DNA of 64,000 nt. It comes from Lucifuga dentata. Its lineage: Eukaryota; Chordata; Actinopteri; Ophidiiformes; Bythitidae. Where the stretch lies: contig VXCM01000961.1 in the NCBI GenBank assembly GCA_014773175.1, forward strand, positions 186,115-250,114, written 5' to 3'. Within the stretch, counting starts at the first letter, position 1. The number at the start of each line of letters is the position of its first letter. The translations under genes and the position numbers were made by a program. The notes below the pieces were generated by a model. That model was not told where the DNA came from. It saw only the letters and a program-made list of their open reading frames with translations, and ran no database searches. Positions 59,236-64,000 of this stretch are shown in pieces.

Positions 59236-59827
59236 TTAAAGGACCATACCACCCATTTTGCATGTTTGACCCTAATATATTCAATTTTCATACACATAAG
59301 GTTGCTGACAATCATTTCCCAAAGGATAAAACCGTATTTGAGCTTTCCTGATATTTTGCAAAATCTCTTAATCTTTCAAAATCAAATAGTCAAGTGATAC
59401 ACCCATTTTAAAAATTGATGTTTCGCCTGCTAATAGTTATGCAAAATTATGAAGTCACGGTCATTAAAATTGTTTGATAAATGCAGGTCTTCTTTTGGGA
59501 CTATATTCCCCAGTGGAGATATATATTCACTCTATGCTTTTTATTATGCTTACACGCTAAAATTATGTAACTTCAAAAAAACCTGAATGCACATCTTATT
59601 CACAATGATGAATTACCTATCCCAAGAACATTTCAAGTATCAATAAATTGATTTTAATAGCATACCAGAATGAACTGAAACCAGTGGCAGTCTGGAAGGT
59701 AGAATTTTTTTTTTTTAACTCACCATTCCAGTAGTATGCTTTAGGAAGTGATTGTCAGTAACATTACTTGTATGAAAAGTGAATATATTAGGCTCAAACA
59801 TGCAAAATGGATGGTATGGTCCTTTAA
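59236..59827. mobile_element. TTAA-flanked inverted-repeat element, copy 7
   Basis: 592 bases, ending only about 110 bases before the start-codon exon of gatad2a. Both termini intact. Confidence 0.85.
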
Positions 59828-59939
59828 CCTGTGGCCACTGTTGAGTGTCATTTCTCATGCATAGACTCAATTTTTTGCTAGTTTTCAGGGTTTTTTGTTT
59901 GTTTCTTTATTTATAACTGTTCCATTCTTGTCTCTCTAG

Positions 59940-60245
59940 GGTGGGGGCAGCCATGTCAGAGGAGGCAGTGCGTCAGACACGCAGCCAGAAGCGGGCTCTG
60001 GAGAGGGACCATGCAGCTCTTGCTGGGTCCTTGGAGGATATGGACAGTAAAAGGGTGAAGTTGGAGAAGGGGGATGCAACCGGTCCCCTCCCCCTGGTCG
60101 GATCTGGAGCTGACGGTGTCAAGGTGAAAAGTGAGCAGGCAGCCAGGGTGGCAGCCAGCATCCTTAAGGCAGGGGAAGTCAAGGCCACCATCAAGGTGGA
60201 GGTGCAGACTGGAGATGAGCCCGTTGACATGAGCACATCAAAGAG
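59940..60245 (+). CDS. gatad2a: gatad2a start-codon exon (coding 59953-60245, residues 1-98)
   Basis: The acceptor TCTCTAG precedes 59940. The ATG at 59953 sits in GCAGCCATG, a good Kozak context, and opens the conserved TRSQKRALERD segment. The donor GAG|GTGAGA leaves phase 2. Confidence 0.95.
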
Positions 60246-62609
60246 GTGAGAGAAGGAAAAAGATTGCGTTCTTTGAATAGTTGGTTTTTTTTTTTGTATA
60301 TTGAACTTTTGAAGTAATACTAGAGACGTGCATGCATGGGGTCAGAAAGATTGGAGGGTGTGACGCTTGAATCATCTACTGGGCTTCAGCCCAATGAAAA
60401 ACACTAAATAGAAGAATATAACCTTTAACCCCAACACTTCCATCTTCTTTTACAGTTGTCTTAATATTGCATATCTACCCAACCTTGTCACAGTAATCCT
60501 CTTTATCTAACAATAAAAGCAGAAATCTCTGTCTGTGGCACCAATATGTCTACAACCCGGCACTGTATGAAGTTGATATTTGGCAGGTTCATTGCTCAGG
60601 ACCCAAGGACATGCAGTATCACGTGTGAAGTTGTTTGGATGAGTGGTTCTCGAATTGAGCTGTGCTGGTACAAAGTAGTCCACATGGCAGGATACACTCT
60701 GGGTGCTGCAGCATATGCTCCAGTCCAGTGGCAAGGTCTCAGCCTGACCCCATACAGCAAACAAAGCTAGCTCACGAGGACATGCAGAACAAAATTATGG
60801 CAGGCTGCGGTGCTCACCATAAAGTCCAGCCTGTTCCAAACAGGCACATTTTGAATGAGCACTGTACTAGTAATAAGTAATTCAAGCTGAGCAAAATTCA
60901 CCATTATCTTATTGGAAAGTAGCTTGTATCTAGGAAGGTAATGGTACCTAGAATAGTTTGTTGGAATAGTTTTATTAGGTAATGTTGAATCATCCTGTGG
61001 TGGTTGTGTGCGCGCGCGTGTGTGGGTGNTGGGGGAGGTGCAGAACTTCAGAGAAGTTGACAGCTGAAGTAGAGCTTTGTGTACGACTTTGTGTGAGTAG
61101 TTATTGAGGATTATTTATGTACCGTGGGCCTTGGATTTGTGCACGCGTGCACCATGTGTGCTTGTACATACAGATGTGTGGAGTCTCAGGTTTCTCTCTA
61201 ACTTCGCTCTTGCAAGTGGTCTGACAGGAGTCACACAGGAAGTCAATGTGTGGTTGTCGGTGGCCTGCCCCCATTTTGAAAAGTTCGAGGCTCCTGAGGC
61301 CTGGGCTCCATTTTCTCCCTTGGCTGTACCTGAACTCTGCTTCACACTTCACACAAAATGAAGGCTATGTCACAAACTGGTTCCAACTGGTCGTTGCCAT
61401 GGTTTCCACATTGGAAGGAGCAGTTGGAGGAAGGAGGGGCCAGACGGGGTGGTGGGTGTGTCATATGACCACGCAGAGAAATGTCTGATGTCATGTGATG
61501 TGTTTGGTAAAGTGATAAATACACACACTGACGTAATGGTAGTTAAAATGGAGCAGAGAGGTGATTCAGCTGAACGTGTGTTTGTGAGACACCACAAGTT
61601 CACTGCATGTCACCTTTGGCCCCTGTTTAACCCTCACCATGTGTTTCTGGTGTGCTTATTCAGTGTAAGATTATTTTTATTGACCTTATTGTATATAAAA
61701 GGACAAAGCCAGCTGTGTGAACCTTGTCATGTCTCTTGAGGCGCGCTCCTATAAATGGAGTTTCACTGAGAAGAGTCACTACCTTCCTTTCGTCCTCTAC
61801 AGTTTGATGCTTTATAAGCCTTTAAAACACTTCAATATTTTAACATCCTTTTCAGACACATTCTCAGTCTAAAAAAACGTCATACTGCAGCTAATAATGT
61901 CTGATTCATCATTACTATAATGGTGTGAGCATAAAGCCATGGAGGCTGATGCGTGCAGAACAGTGGACCTTACATAACCAAGTTGTTGTAAGTTGTGATG
62001 CTTGTGTAAGCTGTTTGTGATCGAGTATTAGCAACCACTACACGTTGATCAACTAGTCCATCTCAGGTTGTCAGAGAGGTCAAGTCTTGACCTCATGTCT
62101 TAGAAGGTAGAGGGTTGCCATTAGTCATTTGTTAATGTCACTGAAGCTTTTATTCTCATCTAATGTTGCTTGCATCAGATGAAATTTGTCATGTGGCCAT
62201 CATTGAACATCTTCCTAGATTCAAATAAGTAGATGTAGTTGACATAAGGAAGTACTTTCCAGGAAGTAGAATTATAAAATGTTAACCAGCTCACATTCCC
62301 ATAAGTCACATTTTTGCAACTAACTGAGTCGCCGCTGTGGTTTGGGCTGTGATTGACCAATCTCATTTCACAACATAAATATAAATGATTGGTTAAGCTG
62401 AGCACGGAAGGACCGTTGAGCAGTCCTGTTGCGCAGCTGTCACCTTTTGTGCTGTCCTGGCATCTTCACGCGTAACAATGTGATGAATGGAAGGAGAAGA
62501 CAGCAAAGAAAAGTCTCAGAAGACAATAGCATGTAAAAGGAAGAAAGGGTGCGAAGAATTGAATGAGTGAGACAGAGAATAAAAGATGGACAAGTATGGC
62601 TGGGGGGAG

Positions 62610-62642
<33 letters not shown>

Positions 62643-63779
62643 AAGTAGTGACTGAGTTAGAGACTGAATGAGAGAGTGTGTACACAATAGATTGGCTCCT
62701 GGCCATATATTCCCCTCCCCCTCACTGTCACCCTCTCCAGTGTCTCCAGCGGACCTCGGCTCTGCTCAGCTTGTGACTCTTGTGTCAGCAGCTGGGAGGA
62801 GGGGAGAGCTGAGGCCCAGGCTGTGCTGATCCAGCTAGGCCCTTAGGCCTGGCCAGGGAGGTAGGGAGGGGTGAGGCCCTGTCTGGGTGGCACACTGGGC
62901 CTAAGCTCAGCACCTCAACAATTGAATAACTTCACTAATGTGTTTATCCATAACTTCACACATTATGACCCTCAGACCTGCATGCCATCAGATACACCAC
63001 GCCACCTTTTCTCCTCTTTCAACTCTACTCGCTCTCCTAACCACACAAACTTCTATTTTCTACAGCCCCAACCCTCACGACCTGGTGGGATCCCCGCTGT
63101 GGCAGAGGCAGATTTATTCCTCCGCCATCCTCCGCTGTAAAATTAAACCACCCTCCCATGTCTTATCTCCACCCCTCAGATTTGATGCTTGCTACTATTC
63201 CTCTTTGTTCTTCTCAGATGGCAGGAAATGCCACTTAGCATTTTGTCAAAGGCCTCTTTTTCCCCTTTAAAAACAAAAATGCTGTTTAAATGCAGTTTGC
63301 TTTTTATTTGTGACTGACATAACAGCCTCTGTTGGAAGGGAGAACGCAGGTCTCTGTAAACGTTGCCCCTTCTTGAGATTAGCTCAAAGTGAGCTTGCCT
63401 CGATTCCACTTCTCCTGCCGCCATTACACCACTATTGATCTCTTGAATCTAGTCTTCTTGTGTGTCCCATTACACATTGGCCCTACAACGTTGATTAATT
63501 CCCAACTATATGCTGCCATCTGCTGGGTGTAAGACAGTACTACAAGTAGTTTGTGGTATTTATTGTTCCTTGTTGGAAAAAGAGTACAGTGACACAATGA
63601 GGTTGAATGATGAAACTGGTTTTTGAATATCTTTTTAAAATGCTTGTCCCCTCAGCGACATCAAGAGAGAGCGGCAGCCACCATCGCCAGATGACGTGAT
63701 TGTGCTGTCAGATAACGAGCCATCCAGTCCTGTCATGAATGGCCACTGCTTCACAAAGACTGACACAGATAAGCTTATG
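59953..63779 (+). CDS. gatad2a: GATAD2A / p66-alpha, N-terminal part (partial, runs off right edge)
   Basis: p66-alpha is a subunit of the NuRD (Mi-2) repressor that bridges MBD2/3 to the remodelling module. Two coding exons are visible: 59953-60245 and 63656-63779, giving residues 1-139. The start MSEEAVRQTRSQKRALERD matches human GATAD2A (MTEEACRTRSQKRALERD). Further on, PVDM and the block SDIKRERQPPSPDDVIVLSD match GATAD2A better than GATAD2B, and the mau2 neighbour agrees. The coiled-coil CR1 region and the GATA zinc finger lie beyond the window. Three SUMO consensus motifs are present (V35-K-L-E, V58-K-S-E, I80-K-V-E); the first corresponds to the known SUMO site region of human p66-alpha. 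Whether this is the only copy or one of two teleost duplicates cannot be told here. Confidence 0.95.
60518..60775. repeat. Fish dispersed repeat fragment
   Basis: Contains GATATTTGGCAGGTTCATTG, CAGGACCCAAGGACATGCAG and GGATGAGTGGTTCTCG in that order, a combination I recognise from dispersed teleost repeats. No ORF. Confidence 0.45.
62612..62641. repeat. (GT)n microsatellite
   Basis: Perfect GT run in gatad2a intron 2. Confidence 0.95.
63511..63528 (-). promoter_or_regulatory. CTCF-like motif
   Basis: The reverse strand reads CACCCAGCAGATGGCAGCA, a full match to the CCASYAGRKGGC core; same orientation as the site near 20.16 kb. Confidence 0.35.
63656..63779 (+). CDS. gatad2a: gatad2a coding exon 2 (residues 98-139)
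   Basis: The acceptor CCCCTCAG leads into SDIKRERQPPSPDDVIVLSD, then NEPSSP and KLM. The donor is ATG|GTAGGA, phase 0. The next exon lies outside the window. Confidence 0.95.
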
Positions 63780-64000
63780 GTAGGACAACAGAATTTAAAC
63801 TTTGCAGAAAACACTGATATTCTCTCCACTGGGTCAGATGTCTCCTTCCTCGCTTAGTAATGATAGCTGAGCTGGAAAACTAAATAACACAAACTGCTTC
63901 TACTGCCATCTAATGCAATTACGGATTTCCTCAGATTAGCCTGTGACTGACATTGCTTAAAGTGTGTCTGTATTTGCACTCTGAGCTATCTTTGCTTGGG
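63780..64000 (+). other. gatad2a: gatad2a intron 3, left end
   Basis: Sequence after the donor at 63780; nothing recognisable to the window edge. Confidence 0.5.

Larger units (their letters stand above)
41159..59939 (+). other. gatad2a: gatad2a intron 1 (about 18.8 kb)
   Basis: The interval between the probable 5' UTR exon and the start-codon exon. It contains at least two full TTAA-flanked elements, one rearranged locus of the same family, several other inverted-repeat elements, and six Ns in A or T runs or between duplicated blocks. I see no coding exon. Alternative first exons may exist but none is supported. Confidence 0.5.
60246..63655 (+). other. gatad2a: gatad2a intron 2
   Basis: Holds a fish dispersed repeat near 60.5 kb, a GT tract at 62612-62641, GC-rich text at 62740-62900 and a repeat-poor block at 63230-63480 that could be regulatory. 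No coding exon seen. Confidence 0.5.

Noticed and set aside
1..64000. CRISPR arrays, operons, phage or other prokaryotic systems
   Set aside because: The window is spliced vertebrate DNA; no spaced direct-repeat arrays or prokaryotic gene structure occur.

Overview
The window is nuclear DNA from a vertebrate, most likely a percomorph teleost. The evidence is short GT-AG introns, dense CA/GT/TC microsatellites, many small inverted-repeat DNA transposons, fish-type dispersed repeats, and a gene order that matches part of human 19p13 in compact form. Three protein-coding genes are firmly supported. (1) slc25a42, the mitochondrial CoA/ADP carrier, is on the minus strand with coding exons between 22089 and 26948; all seven coding exons read through intact (321 aa). 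(2) mau2, the SCC4-type cohesin-loader subunit, is on the plus strand from 28337 to 37873 with 18 intact coding exons (598 aa). (3) gatad2a, p66-alpha of the NuRD complex, is on the plus strand with a probable 5' UTR exon ending at 41158, a first coding exon at 59953-60245 and a second at 63656-63779. It runs off the right edge.

Layout: 1 to about 20.4 kb has no gene I can support. It is a noncoding stretch of microsatellites, AT-rich sequence and several blocks that look like conserved regulatory DNA (octamer, TAAT and YY1-like words). From 20.5 to 22.1 kb lies the 3' flank of slc25a42. slc25a42 and mau2 are head to head, and the roughly 1 kb between them is a probable bidirectional promoter carrying ZNF143-like and BANP-like sites. 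A 1.3 kb mau2 3' UTR ends near a poly(A) signal at 39193. A 1.8 kb intergenic gap leads to the gatad2a promoter, followed by a first intron of about 18.8 kb full of repeats.

The genes are housekeeping genes with unrelated products (CoA import, cohesin loading, chromatin repression); nothing suggests a functional cluster beyond shared promoter architecture and conserved synteny. The most notable extra structure is a family of TTAA-flanked elements of about 590 bp with near-perfect inverted termini of about 85 bp: six end-to-end copies and one rearranged locus. Next come a degenerate Harbinger-like element in a mau2 intron, several perfect short-loop hairpins, and single Ns that mark collapsed or duplicated assembly joins rather than single unknown bases. 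I found no undescribed system.
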